Assembly: GCA_039030335.1 (NCBI GenBank)
Contig: JBCCEJ010000001.1
Location: forward strand, 1 to 64,000
Source of the DNA: JBCCEJ01 sp039030335
GTDB lineage: Bacteria > Pseudomonadota > Gammaproteobacteria > HK1
Length of the DNA stretch: 64,000 nucleotides
Direction of reading: 5' to 3'
Position 1 is the first letter of the stretch. Every line of letters begins with the position of its first letter. The translations under genes and the position numbers were made by a program. The notes below the pieces were generated by a model. It had not been told where the DNA came from. It searched no databases and saw only the letters and a list, made by a program, of their open reading frames with translations. Positions 8,876 to 17,055 of this stretch are shown in pieces.

Positions 8876-9769
8876 GTGCATGTTTACTACCAAGGTTGTT
8901 TCACCCCGTCGCGACCAGGCGTCGTGCTCACCGGTCTGTTGCTGGCGGGTTTGCTGCTGCTGTTGAGCGCGCCAGCTGAGGCGCGAACGGTGTATCGCTG
9001 TGAGCGCGACGGCAGCGTCAGCCTGTCGACCGCACCAGAGCCCGGGTCGAGCTGCCAGGGCGTAGAGATCGATGACCACAGCGCCATGCCCTACGCGCGC
9101 TCCGGTATTTGGAAAGGTACGCTGTATAGGCGCACCGTCGGTGGCCGGGTCGTTTACGGGACGCGCCGACTGCCGGGCGCTGTCGCCGTGCAGAAGTTCG
9201 ATTTCACAAAACGGCGTCGCGCCAGACGCCCGTCCTTAGGCAAGCCGCGCTTGCAGCCATACAAGGCCGTGTTTCGCAGCGCCGCTCAGAAAACCGGGAC
9301 GGATGAGGCCTGGCTACGCGCGATCGCGCATGTGGAGAGTGCCTACCGGGCAAAGGCCGTCTCTCCCAAAGGGGCCATGGGCATCATGCAGCTGATGCCG
9401 GCGACGGCGCGGCACTACAAGGTGGTGGACGCGTTTGACGCCGCCCAGTCAATTCACGCTGGCGCGCGCCATCTGAGGATGCTGCGCGACCTGTATTCTG
9501 GCGACCGGGTGCGCGTTGCGGCGGCGTACAACGCCGGCACTGGCGCGGTAAAGCGCTACCGCGGTGTTCCGCCCTACGCGGAAACGCGGGCCTACGTGCG
9601 TAAGGTCATGCACATGTACGCGCGCTACCGGGTGGCTATGGGCAGGTACACGCGTACGGCTACCACGCCGGTGGTGCGGCCATTGATGGACACCCTGCGA
9701 GAGCGTGCCTGCCAGCGCGACCCCAAACGCAGCGCCGTCGAATGTACAACCGCGTTCGGTGGCAACTAG
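8876..9769 (+). CDS. Lytic transglycosylase (SLT domain) with DUF4124-like N-terminus
   Basis: Exported peptidoglycan lytic transglycosylase, 297 residues. The signal peptide is at residues 15-37 (LTGLLLAGLLLLLSAPAEA). A short DUF4124-like segment (TVYRCERDGSVSLST) follows, then a basic linker. The SLT domain lies at about 128-255, with catalytic E154 in AIAHVESAY, the motif GAMGIMQLMPATA, and AAYNAGTGAVKRYRGVPPYAET. The start is GTG at 8876. The last four bases (CTAG) are shared with the stop of the convergent LuxR-type gene. Confidence 0.9.
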   Translation: MHVYYQGCFTPSRPGVVLTGLLLAGLLLLLSAPAEARTVYRCERDGSVSLSTAPEPGSSCQGVEIDDHSAMPYARSGIWKGTLYRRTVGGRVVYGTRRLPGAVAVQKFDFTKRRRARRPSLGKPRLQPYKAVFRSAAQKTGTDEAWLRAIAHVESAYRAKAVSPKGAMGIMQLMPATARHYKVVDAFDAAQSIHAGARHLRMLRDLYSGDRVRVAAAYNAGTGAVKRYRGVPPYAETRAYVRKVMHMYARYRVAMGRYTRTATTPVVRPLMDTLRERACQRDPKRSAVECTTAFGGN

Positions 9770-10329
9770 CCGGGCCCGTCCGTCGAACTCTCCGGCGTTT
9801 TAGCCGGGGGCGCCTCCAGCATGTCTTCGAAGAACCATGCGGCCAGCTCATTGCGACTTGCTACCCCAGCCTTTCGGTAGACACTTGAAGCTTGTTGTCG
9901 AACGGTCTTCTCCCGGGTTTCCCGCAGTAGCGCGATCTCGCGGAACGACAGGCCCTTCAGCAATCCCAGCACGACGTCCTGCTCGCTGGCCGTCAACTGC
10001 CATGCGTCGAACTGCTTCTGCATAACGCCACGGTACTGACTGGCGAGCTGTTTCGACTGGCTGTCGAGTTGCGCGAGCTGACCGCGTGCCTTCTGGAGTT
10101 GCCCGCGCAGGTCTCGAAGCGCGCGCCGCTGCGCGATATGTTCGAACGCAAAGAGCAGCAACACCACCGCGCTGAGCGTAAATCTCGCCAGATCGTCCCC
10201 CATCGAACTCAGCGACTCGCCGGCCGCAAATTCCGACACGATCTCGGCGCTGCTCGTGCCGAATACGAACAGTACGAACACCGCGAACGCCACTGTACGA
10301 AATGGCATCCGCTCAATCGGTCCAATCAT
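9766..10329 (-). CDS. Membrane-anchored LuxR-type transcriptional regulator
   Basis: 187-residue protein with two N-terminal hydrophobic segments (about residues 10-27 and 50-67), a coiled-coil-forming stretch (70-105, AQRRALRDLRGQLQKARGQL and onwards) and a C-terminal LuxR-type helix-turn-helix (about 110-165, LTASEQDVVLGLLKGLSFREIALLRET). The recognition-helix part, TREKTVRQQASSVYRKAG, matches the family. No receiver or ligand domain is present, so the membrane part may be the sensor. It is transcribed divergently from the multicopper oxidase across an intergenic region with two GACA-NN-TGTC dyads, its likely operators. Confidence 0.82.
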   Translation of the reverse strand: MIGPIERMPFRTVAFAVFVLFVFGTSSAEIVSEFAAGESLSSMGDDLARFTLSAVVLLLFAFEHIAQRRALRDLRGQLQKARGQLAQLDSQSKQLASQYRGVMQKQFDAWQLTASEQDVVLGLLKGLSFREIALLRETREKTVRQQASSVYRKAGVASRNELAAWFFEDMLEAPPAKTPESSTDGPG

Positions 10330-10377
10330 CGCGTGCGCCCTGAAACTCGATTTTCATCATCGCTTCAGCCATTGTCC

Positions 10378-10445
10378 GACAAATGTCCGATCGCCGGAAT
10401 TGGGCCTCGGCCGGATACGCCGGATAACCGCATCAGACATTTGTC
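10378..10445. promoter_or_regulatory. Pair of GACA-NN-TGTC dyads between divergent genes
   Basis: GACAAATGTC at 10378-10387 and GACATTTGTC at 10436-10445 are two copies of the dyad GACA-NN-TGTC with centres 58 bases apart. Both continue on the right with CGAT, giving a shared core of about 14 bases. They sit between the LuxR-type regulator (minus) and the multicopper oxidase (plus). This is the arrangement of operator sites for a dimeric regulator, most simply the adjacent LuxR-type protein. TATAGT at 10476-10481 could be a -10 box for the oxidase, but no good -35 was found. Confidence 0.5.
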
Positions 10446-10553
10446 CGATGGCCTTTCCGGCGCGAATTCGCTGAATATAGTCAGGGCATTGTGGCGCGCC
10501 CCGCTGCTGTGAGATCTAAGGGTTGCGCCTGTACAACGGGCACGAGGAAAACG

Positions 10554-12044
10554 ATGGTGTCTACCGTTTCCAGAAGACGCTTCTTGACCAGCAGTGCTGC
10601 ACTCCTGGCGGCGAGCCAGTATCGATTTGCGAGTGCCGCGCCGCTGCGCCCGAAGCTGCCCATCCCTGCGCTGGTCGATGGTACGAGTGGCGAGCCGGTA
10701 AACCTCGACATACGCCGCGGCGAGTGGTCGTTCATGCCAGGTGTCAGGACGCCGACCCTGGGGTTCAGTCAGGACTACCTCGGACCTACGATCCGCACGC
10801 GCCAGCACACTGAGCTCAACCTTCACTATCGGAATTCTCTCGCAGAGAAGGTCGCCATCCATGGTCATGGCCTGCATGTCCCGGGTGACGTGGACGGCGG
10901 TCCGCAGCTGGCTATCGCTCCGGGAGACCGGTGGCAACCGTCGCTCTCGATCGTGCAGCCCGCGGCGACCTGCTGGTATCACTCGCATACGCACGGCAAG
11001 ACGGGTTCGCAGACTTACAACGGACTCGCCGGCATGCTCATCATCGACGACGACGCGGCCGATTCGATGGACCTCCCGCGTCGGTACGGGACGGATGACT
11101 TGCCCGTGATCATCCAGGACAGGACGTTCGATGCGCAGGGCCGCCTCGTGTACTCGCTCTCCGACGCTGGTGAGGACGGCTGGCTGGGTGAAACTGTCGT
11201 TATCAACGGTGCGATCGCGCCGGTCGCCAGCGTGCCGGCAGGCAATGTCCGTTTACGGCTTCTGAACGGCGCCAATGCCCGGTTCTACATCGTGGCGTTC
11301 GCCGACAACCGCTCGTTTCAGGTGATCGCGAGCGACGGGGGCCTGCTGCCTCGACCGGTCTCGCTCAAGTCGCTTGAAATGGCCCCTGGCGAGCGTTACG
11401 AGATCGTCGTGGACCTTTCAGACGGCAAGCCAGCGCACGTAATGACGCTCTTCGAAGATGAATTCGACGAGGGCGAAGGAGGCGTCGTCGGCGCGCTCAT
11501 CAACCGGTTGAGCGGTGCCGCGAAGACGCCGGCGCAACCTTCACTGACCCTGCGAGTCGACCCTGCATTGGCCGCGCATCGCGCCCCGATGCCGGATCGG
11601 TTGATTACGATCGTTCACCCCAAAGCAGCCGACGTCATGATCACACGCGAGTTCGTGCTCGACATGGACGGTGGCGCCGCGCACGTCGGTAACGGAAGTC
11701 ATGCAGCGATGGATATGACCATCAACGGTGCCGCCATGAACATAGAGATCATCAATGAACGCGTAAAGCGCGGCGTTTGGGAACGCTGGCGAATTCGATC
11801 CAATCAGGGCGAACATCCGTTTCACGTCCACGGTTGCTCGTTTCTTATCGAGCGCATGGGAGGCGCGGCCGCACCGCCCGCTGTTCGCGGTTGGAAAGAC
11901 ATGGTGATCCTCGATGACGACGACTGGTCGGAGCTGGTCGTGCGCTTCGATTACCCCGCGAGCGACCAGTTCCCTTACATGTATCACTGTCACATTCTGG
12001 AACACGAAGATCGCGGCATGATGGGCCAGTTCACCGTGACCTGA
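10554..12044 (+). CDS. Tat-exported multicopper oxidase, CueO/FtsP-like
   Basis: Three-cupredoxin-domain multicopper oxidase of 496 residues. The Tat signal SRRRFLTSSAALLAA starts at residue 6. Copper ligands are visible in order: HGHGLHVPG (H103, H105), WYHSHTHG (H143, H145, H147), HPFHVHG, and the C-terminal YHCHILEHEDRGMM containing the type 1 Cys and axial Met. The HxHGLxVPGxVDGGPQ block is close to CueO, which oxidises Cu(I) in the periplasm. ATG 10554 is preferred because GAGGAAA precedes it and the Tat motif follows at once; an in-frame GTG at 10491 is unlikely. It may be controlled by the divergent membrane LuxR-type regulator. Confidence 0.9.
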   Translation: MVSTVSRRRFLTSSAALLAASQYRFASAAPLRPKLPIPALVDGTSGEPVNLDIRRGEWSFMPGVRTPTLGFSQDYLGPTIRTRQHTELNLHYRNSLAEKVAIHGHGLHVPGDVDGGPQLAIAPGDRWQPSLSIVQPAATCWYHSHTHGKTGSQTYNGLAGMLIIDDDAADSMDLPRRYGTDDLPVIIQDRTFDAQGRLVYSLSDAGEDGWLGETVVINGAIAPVASVPAGNVRLRLLNGANARFYIVAFADNRSFQVIASDGGLLPRPVSLKSLEMAPGERYEIVVDLSDGKPAHVMTLFEDEFDEGEGGVVGALINRLSGAAKTPAQPSLTLRVDPALAAHRAPMPDRLITIVHPKAADVMITREFVLDMDGGAAHVGNGSHAAMDMTINGAAMNIEIINERVKRGVWERWRIRSNQGEHPFHVHGCSFLIERMGGAAAPPAVRGWKDMVILDDDDWSELVVRFDYPASDQFPYMYHCHILEHEDRGMMGQFTVT

Positions 12045-12145
12045 TCACATCATGTTGGCAGCATCGGCCTTGTCGGCGATTTCGGGCGAGATGGTGGTAG
12101 AGCAACGGGCCGACAACGGCGCGTGGTTAGGCGGGTATGCGGATG

Positions 12146-12216
12146 AGCGGGTGAACGGAATCGAACCGTCGTCATCAGCTTGGGAAGCTGAGGTAATACC
12201 ATTATACGACACCCGC
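12146..12216 (-). tRNA. tRNA-Gly (anticodon CCC)
   Basis: On the minus strand the acceptor stem GCGGGTG/CACCCGC, the D-arm with AATGGTA, the anticodon arm TCAGC-TTCCCAA-GCTGA and the T-arm GACGG-TTCGATT-CCGTT fold as a standard cloverleaf. Loop bases 34-36 are CCC, reading GGG glycine codons. The discriminator is U, as in bacterial glycine tRNAs, and CCA is not encoded. The gene accounts for most of the otherwise empty 12045-12328 interval. Confidence 0.93.
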
Positions 12217-12328
12217 ATGAGCAGCTCATGCTACTCGCACCTTGAGAGCTGTCAATTCTTGGGCTCAATGCAACTCAGCGTGAGTTGTACCGGTGTCTGC
12301 GCGTTGTCGCCTTAGTCGGTGTCCGGAC

Positions 12329-13033
12329 TCATACAGAGCGTGTGATCCCGCCGTCTACGCGAATATTCTGCCCGGTGATATAGCCGCCGTCTCCGGACGC
12401 CAGAAATGCAACGGTTGCGGCGATTTCTTCCACATCCCCATAGCGCTCCATCGGAATCTGCGCGCGGAACTCCTCTCGCTCCGGCCGGCTATTGATGAAG
12501 CCCGGCAATACGTTGTTCATCCTCACGTTGTCGGCAGCGTACTTATCTGCAAAGAGCTTCGTGAACGCGGCGAGTCCAGCGCGGAGTACACCCGAAGTTG
12601 GAAATACCGGGTTCGGCTCGAATGCGGCGAATGTCGAGATGTTGATGATAGATCCGGACTTTTGCGCCTGCATCGTCGGTGTCACCAGACGGGAGGGCCG
12701 GACTGCGCTCAGGAAATACACGTCCATTCCGGTGTGCCAGTCTTCGTCGGTCAGCTCGAGAATGGATGCACGCGGGCCGTGGCCAGCACTGTTGACCAGG
12801 ACGTCGACGCGACCCCACCGGTCCAGCGCCATTTGTACAAACCGGTCGAGATCCTGCGCTGACTGATTCGACCCGGTTACGCCGAGCCCGCCAAGCTCTT
12901 TGCCGAGGGCCTCACCCTTGCCGGATGACGACAGAACGCCAACCTCAAATCCATCCGCAGCGAGGCGCCGGGCCGAGGCGGCTCCCATACCGCTTCCACC
13001 CGCGGTGATTAGCGCAACTTTGACAGAGGTCAT
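12329..13033 (-). CDS. SDR-family protein lacking the catalytic Tyr/Lys
   Basis: Short-chain dehydrogenase-like protein, 234 residues, with nucleotide-binding ITAGGSGMG (residues 9-17), NSAG (81-84) and the C-terminal GGYITGQNIRVDGG of FabG-type SDRs. Where the YxxxK pair should follow S133 the sequence is FPTSGVLRAGLAAFTK, with S147 and R151 in the Tyr and Lys positions. The same substitution occurs, from memory, in a recognisable SDR subgroup, so it is probably not random decay. A GGAGA site precedes the ATG. It is transcribed divergently from the sulfotransferase and lies next to tRNA-Gly. Its reaction is unknown. Confidence 0.82.
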   Translation of the reverse strand: MTSVKVALITAGGSGMGAASARRLAADGFEVGVLSSSGKGEALGKELGGLGVTGSNQSAQDLDRFVQMALDRWGRVDVLVNSAGHGPRASILELTDEDWHTGMDVYFLSAVRPSRLVTPTMQAQKSGSIINISTFAAFEPNPVFPTSGVLRAGLAAFTKLFADKYAADNVRMNNVLPGFINSRPEREEFRAQIPMERYGDVEEIAATVAFLASGDGGYITGQNIRVDGGITRSV

Positions 13034-13251
13034 GGTCGTCTCCGGGTTCCTGCCGATCGTCGGAGGGTAGGAGGCACCGAATCCTCGAACGAAGTTGGTG
13101 GTGCATTATCCGCGCCGAAATGCCCGCGAGCCAGGGGTGCCGCCTGGACTTGGTTGGGCATGACTTGAATCGCCGTTCCGGCGCGGCGATGATCGGTAGT
13201 ATTCCTTCCGTTGGGCGTCACGTCGCCTGACCGCACCTCCATTCCAGCCGC

Positions 13252-14223
13252 ATGCCCAGCGTAGACCGTAGCGCCCGTTTGCTATTTCTCGCCTGCGACG
13301 ATCGTTCGGGGTCCACCGTGACCGAGCGCTGTCTCGCCGGTGTACCCGAGATCTGTTCACTTGGCGAAGTCCACAACCTGTCGGCGTATGTGCATGACGA
13401 GCGTAGTTTCTTCGACCCGCCCTACGAGATGCTCTGTACCTGTGGGGCAAGAGTCTCCGAGTGCAGTTTCTGGTCGTCAGTGGGCTCGCGTCTCAGCGTT
13501 CCGCTCGACCGTCTGAAACTCCGGGTCGATTTTCCAAGACGCACCGGGCTCGGGAGCTACATAGACCGGGCCCGCTGGCGTGCTGAGGAGTGGGCTAAGA
13601 ATTCTGACGGACGGCTGATACAGAATCCGCTCTGGCATCGCACCATGGGTTACGACGAACTGGCCAGGCAATACTGGGAACTCTACGACGCCGCAGCCGA
13701 AGTAAGCGGGTGTCCCGTCGTTGTCGACTCATCGAAGTGGCCCTTGCGATTCAACTATCTGGCGCGTGCGCATCCGGAGCGCATGAGCATCCTGCTGATG
13801 TATCGCAGTCCCTTCGCCGTGGTCTACTCGAAGATGCGTCACACCGGCGTATCGCCGGAACTCGCCGGCCGCAGATGGTTGGCGTTCGCACAACAAATGG
13901 AGCGATTCGCTGAGGCGTTGCCGCGAGCCCAGGTCTTCCGGCTCTTCTATGAGGAGTTCTGCGCGTCCCCGGAGGAATCGCTCACCAGCATCCTCCAGGC
14001 ACTGGGGCTACGACACGAAGTCAGGCTCGGGCAGCCGATGGACATCACGCACCTGCACCACATCGGCGGCAGTCCGTCCAAGTTCGACGACAATCGGACG
14101 AAAATCGAACTGGATGAGGTTTATCGGACCGAGATGGACGCTGATGCCAGGCGAACGGTCGAATCTATCGCCGGGTCATTCTGGGCAGAGCTGTGCTCAA
14201 AATACGGTATCCGTAGCGAGTAA
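13252..14223 (+). CDS. Sulfotransferase-family protein
   Basis: 323-residue PAPS-dependent sulfotransferase-like protein. The 5'-phosphosulfate-binding loop is near the N-terminus as FLACDDRSGSTVTERCLAG, in the place of the usual PRSGST motif. A 3'-phosphate-binding type segment follows at about residues 180-200 (MYRSPFAVVYSKMRHTG), as does the downstream FRLFYEEFCASPEE block. It has no signal peptide. The acceptor is unknown. It stands alone. The nearby cysQ (17.9 kb) could recycle the PAP by-product, and a second sulfotransferase fused to TPR repeats lies at 20.2 kb. Confidence 0.8.
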   Translation: MPSVDRSARLLFLACDDRSGSTVTERCLAGVPEICSLGEVHNLSAYVHDERSFFDPPYEMLCTCGARVSECSFWSSVGSRLSVPLDRLKLRVDFPRRTGLGSYIDRARWRAEEWAKNSDGRLIQNPLWHRTMGYDELARQYWELYDAAAEVSGCPVVVDSSKWPLRFNYLARAHPERMSILLMYRSPFAVVYSKMRHTGVSPELAGRRWLAFAQQMERFAEALPRAQVFRLFYEEFCASPEESLTSILQALGLRHEVRLGQPMDITHLHHIGGSPSKFDDNRTKIELDEVYRTEMDADARRTVESIAGSFWAELCSKYGIRSE

Positions 14224-14260
14224 GTCCCACCGTGCTGCCGCGCCTGACACACGGTAGCGC

Positions 14261-14524
14261 TCAGCTGGTGTCCCGGCGCTGGTCGCCGAAGTACTTCTCA
14301 CTCCGGTACCGCAGCCACACGCGTAGCACCTGCGGCACCTTCTCGCGCTGTTCGCGGGTGAGGCGCTCGTACAAGGCCAGCGCCCGCAGCCGCTCTCGCC
14401 GGGTCGCGGCGTTGTCGTGTGCGTCCCAGTGTTTGCGGGCCAGCCGGATACGCCGGTTGACCTCCTTGATGAGAGCTTCGCCGGACAGTGTCGCCGGGTC
14501 CTTCTTGTGCTTCTTCGCTGGCAT
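14261..14524 (-). CDS. Small conserved-looking basic protein, 87 aa
   Basis: Lys/Arg-rich, largely helical protein of 87 residues (MPAKKHKKDPATLSGEALI...). No family is recognised. It begins five bases after the PhzF-family gene on the same strand, which supports co-transcription and a real gene. There is no signal peptide or metal-binding motif. A nucleic-acid-binding role is conceivable from its charge, but this is only inference. Confidence 0.6.
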   Translation of the reverse strand: MPAKKHKKDPATLSGEALIKEVNRRIRLARKHWDAHDNAATRRERLRALALYERLTREQREKVPQVLRVWLRYRSEKYFGDQRRDTS

Positions 14525-14529
14525 GAGTC

Positions 14530-15369
14530 TCAGATCTCAACCGTGCCTTCGATGACAACATGGACGTCGCCGCCGACCAGTATGCGGCCGTCAGCAACGG
14601 GGCGAATGCTGACTCGTCCGCAGCGGCTGATGGTCGTGCCCTGGGCGATCTGAACCTCGCCTCGCAGACGCCCGTCATCTTGCATCCAACACGCGAGCGC
14701 TGCGTTTAGCGAACCGGTGATCGGGTCTTCCAGCATCCCGCTCGATGGCGCGAGCATGCGTACTTCGTAGTCGTGTGGTGTACCGTCCGGGTGAGGGCCA
14801 ATAAACCCCAGCGCCTTGAAGTCCGGCCACCGCACGCGGCGGCCGTCCAGCGCCAGCACCGCGTCTGCGCTGCGCAGGTGAAAGGCCTGCCAGACGGGCC
14901 CATTGTCGAGTTCCGCGGTGTCGACGATCGCATCCGGAGAGATCTCCAGGCGCTCGATGATCGCGCGCCTGGTTTCAGGCGCCATCGGGCGTACGGTCGT
15001 CGGCGGAGCAACAAAAGCCGGGCGTGCTTGCGTTACGTCGATTTCCACGATGCCGACACCGCACTCCTGCCGGACTACGCCGGCCTCTTTGGGCACACCG
15101 CCCGTGTGTAGCCAGGCAGCGCAGCTGCCGAGTGTCGGATGCCCGGCGAACAACATTTCGCGCGACGGCGTCATGATGCGCACCCGGTAGTCTGCGGCCG
15201 GATCGTCAGGGGGGTAGAGAAACGTGGTTTCAGCGAGATTTGTCCACGCTGCAAAGCGTTGCAGGTCGTCGTCGGTCAACCCGTGGCTGTCGATGACTAC
15301 GGCGAGCCCGTTACCCTGGATCGGAACCGGACTGAAGACATCGGTTTGCACAAAGCGGCGGCTTGGCAT
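14530..15369 (-). CDS. PhzF-family isomerase/epimerase-like protein
   Basis: PhzF/DapF-fold protein of 279 residues. The beginning FVQTDVFSPVPIQGNGLAVV matches the family start, and the catalytic acid of PhzF corresponds to E47 in LAETTFLYPP. The second half holds FAGHPTLGSCAAWL and the C-terminal DPITGSLNAALACWM. The family isomerises small acids, but most members have no assigned substrate and this one is not in a phenazine cluster. ATG 15369 is preferred over an upstream in-frame ATG at 15435, because the conserved block begins right after it. The 87-residue gene follows closely. Confidence 0.87.
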   Translation of the reverse strand: MPSRRFVQTDVFSPVPIQGNGLAVVIDSHGLTDDDLQRFAAWTNLAETTFLYPPDDPAADYRVRIMTPSREMLFAGHPTLGSCAAWLHTGGVPKEAGVVRQECGVGIVEIDVTQARPAFVAPPTTVRPMAPETRRAIIERLEISPDAIVDTAELDNGPVWQAFHLRSADAVLALDGRRVRWPDFKALGFIGPHPDGTPHDYEVRMLAPSSGMLEDPITGSLNAALACWMQDDGRLRGEVQIAQGTTISRCGRVSIRPVADGRILVGGDVHVVIEGTVEI

Positions 15370-15504
15370 ATCCGGCCTGCGTCGGGATGATTGCGGTGAT
15401 ACAGCATACCGGCCGCCATTCGCAGCGACGAGCACGAAGAGATGGGTCCTTCAGCCTGGGTCCCTTCCCCTGGATCCTTCCAGTTGCGACCCCTTGCGCC
15501 GGAA

Positions 15505-16446
15505 TCAGGGACAGTCGATGGGATTCAGGCGCTCGCCATCCAGAGACACGGTCATGTTCTCACGGGCCAGCCAGCAGCCCATGGCGGCCTGCCGCTCGCT
15601 GACCTGCGTGTCGGCGCGTCCGGCGATCTCATCCAGTGTCAGGTCGTTGTAGTTCGGATCGTGACTGAACAGGTACAGACAGTCGGTATTGGCATCGATC
15701 GCTGAGTTGATCGTGTCGATGTAGCAGGAGTGGCCCCAACCCCGTTTGCGCGTGTAGTCCTCAGGTGTGTACTGCGCGTCGTGAATGACCATATCGGCGC
15801 CGGCCATGAAGTGGATGCCCTTCAGGCGCTGCTCCTCCTTCATGGCCTCGAGCAGCGCTTTCTCCTCTTCGTCGAACTCGGCTTTGCGATCGTCGATGGA
15901 TTGGCTGATGAACTGCAGCTCGTTATCCGGTGCGTAGACGACGCTACGGCCGTTGAACTCGAGTCGGTAACCGTAGGTCGTGCCAGGGTGATGCACCGGG
16001 AACGCCTGTAGTGTGGCCGGACCGATATCGAATGGCCGATTGTGCGGGGTGTGGTAGCTGATGTCGGCTAGCCAGGTCTCCACCTCGACCGGGAAGTACG
16101 GCGCTTTCATCTGCTGGGAGATCTGGTCGGCCAGCTTCTCGGGATTCTCGGCCGGGCCGTAGATGCTGATGCGCCAGCCCGGCACGAACGCCGGCACGAA
16201 ATACGGCATGCCCTGGATGTGGTCCCAGTGGTAATGGGACAACACGATGTGGATGTGCCGGATCTCGCTCTGGCCCATCAGCGCGTTGCCGAGCGGAATG
16301 ATGCCCGTACCGGCATCGAAGATGATCAGCTCGTTGCCAAGCCGCACCTCTACGCAGGGCGTATTGCCGCCATATGCCATGTGCGTCGTGAACGGTGCGG
16401 GATAGGACCCTCGCACGCCCCAAAAGCGCACGTAGTTGTCGGTCAT
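15505..16446 (-). CDS. Metallo-beta-lactamase-fold hydrolase
   Basis: 313-residue MBL-fold hydrolase with a bimetal motif H71-Y-H73-W-D75-H76 in LSHYHWDHIQGMP. Further ligands are in FPVHHPG, YAPDNE and the C-terminal FSHDP. The N-terminus VRFWGVRGSYPAP and the GGNTPCVEV block are typical of the RNase Z/cyclic-nucleotide phosphodiesterase-like branch that often accompanies signalling genes. The start ATG overlaps the stop of the receiver protein upstream (ATGA, four bases), so translation is coupled. A role as a phosphodiesterase-type signalling effector is plausible but unproven. Confidence 0.87.
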   Translation of the reverse strand: MTDNYVRFWGVRGSYPAPFTTHMAYGGNTPCVEVRLGNELIIFDAGTGIIPLGNALMGQSEIRHIHIVLSHYHWDHIQGMPYFVPAFVPGWRISIYGPAENPEKLADQISQQMKAPYFPVEVETWLADISYHTPHNRPFDIGPATLQAFPVHHPGTTYGYRLEFNGRSVVYAPDNELQFISQSIDDRKAEFDEEEKALLEAMKEEQRLKGIHFMAGADMVIHDAQYTPEDYTRKRGWGHSCYIDTINSAIDANTDCLYLFSHDPNYNDLTLDEIAGRADTQVSERQAAMGCWLARENMTVSLDGERLNPIDCP

Positions 16447-16892
16447 ACTTCGGGAGAGTCGCTAGGCGTAGACTGCACGTCAGTATACTTGCAGATAATC
16501 TCCCGGATCTCCTGCGAGCGCAACGGCTTCACCATGTAGTCGAGTGACCCGAGTTCCTTCGCTACGATCCGGTCCTGCGCGTAGTCCTTAGACGTCACGA
16601 TGACGACGTTCGTCTGCTCGTGACGTTCCAGCGCACGCAGGTCTCGCAGAAAAGACAAACCGTCCGACCCGCTCATCGCGAGGTCGAGGAACAACAGGTC
16701 CACATCGGTTGAGTGCAGGAACTCCAGAGCTTCGTCCGTGGAGCGAAACGCGCTGAGCTCGGCTGCCAGGGAGTCGACACCACGCTCGTACAACGAAATC
16801 TGGGTCGCGCTATCATCGACCACCACGACCTGTCGCGTCGATTCAGCCACGTAAGTACCCGGGTCCTCTGGATCGTAAGTTTCAGTAAACAC
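16443..16892 (-). CDS. Stand-alone response-regulator receiver protein
   Basis: 149-residue CheY-like receiver domain. The acidic pair D26-D27 (VVVVDDS), phospho-acceptor D70 (LLFLDLAM), T100 (VIVTSK) and K122 (VKPL) are all present, so phosphorylation should work. There is no DNA-binding or other output domain. The coupled downstream MBL-fold hydrolase is therefore the best candidate for its output. No histidine kinase lies next to it. About 160 bases of AT-rich sequence separate it from trmB and probably hold both promoters. Confidence 0.88.
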   Translation of the reverse strand: MFTETYDPEDPGTYVAESTRQVVVVDDSATQISLYERGVDSLAAELSAFRSTDEALEFLHSTDVDLLFLDLAMSGSDGLSFLRDLRALERHEQTNVVIVTSKDYAQDRIVAKELGSLDYMVKPLRSQEIREIICKYTDVQSTPSDSPEV

Positions 16893-17055
16893 TGATCTAC
16901 TCTTAACTAGTAATTTAGCAGGTTTTGTTATGGGAGGTAATCAAGTCCATTGCCTCCGCCACTGGCCGCACGTCGGGTCATCAATGACTACAACGGCAGC
17001 TTGGGAATGAGTTTGATTCTAGTTCTTTCATTTTTCTGCAATCCGTATCACATCA

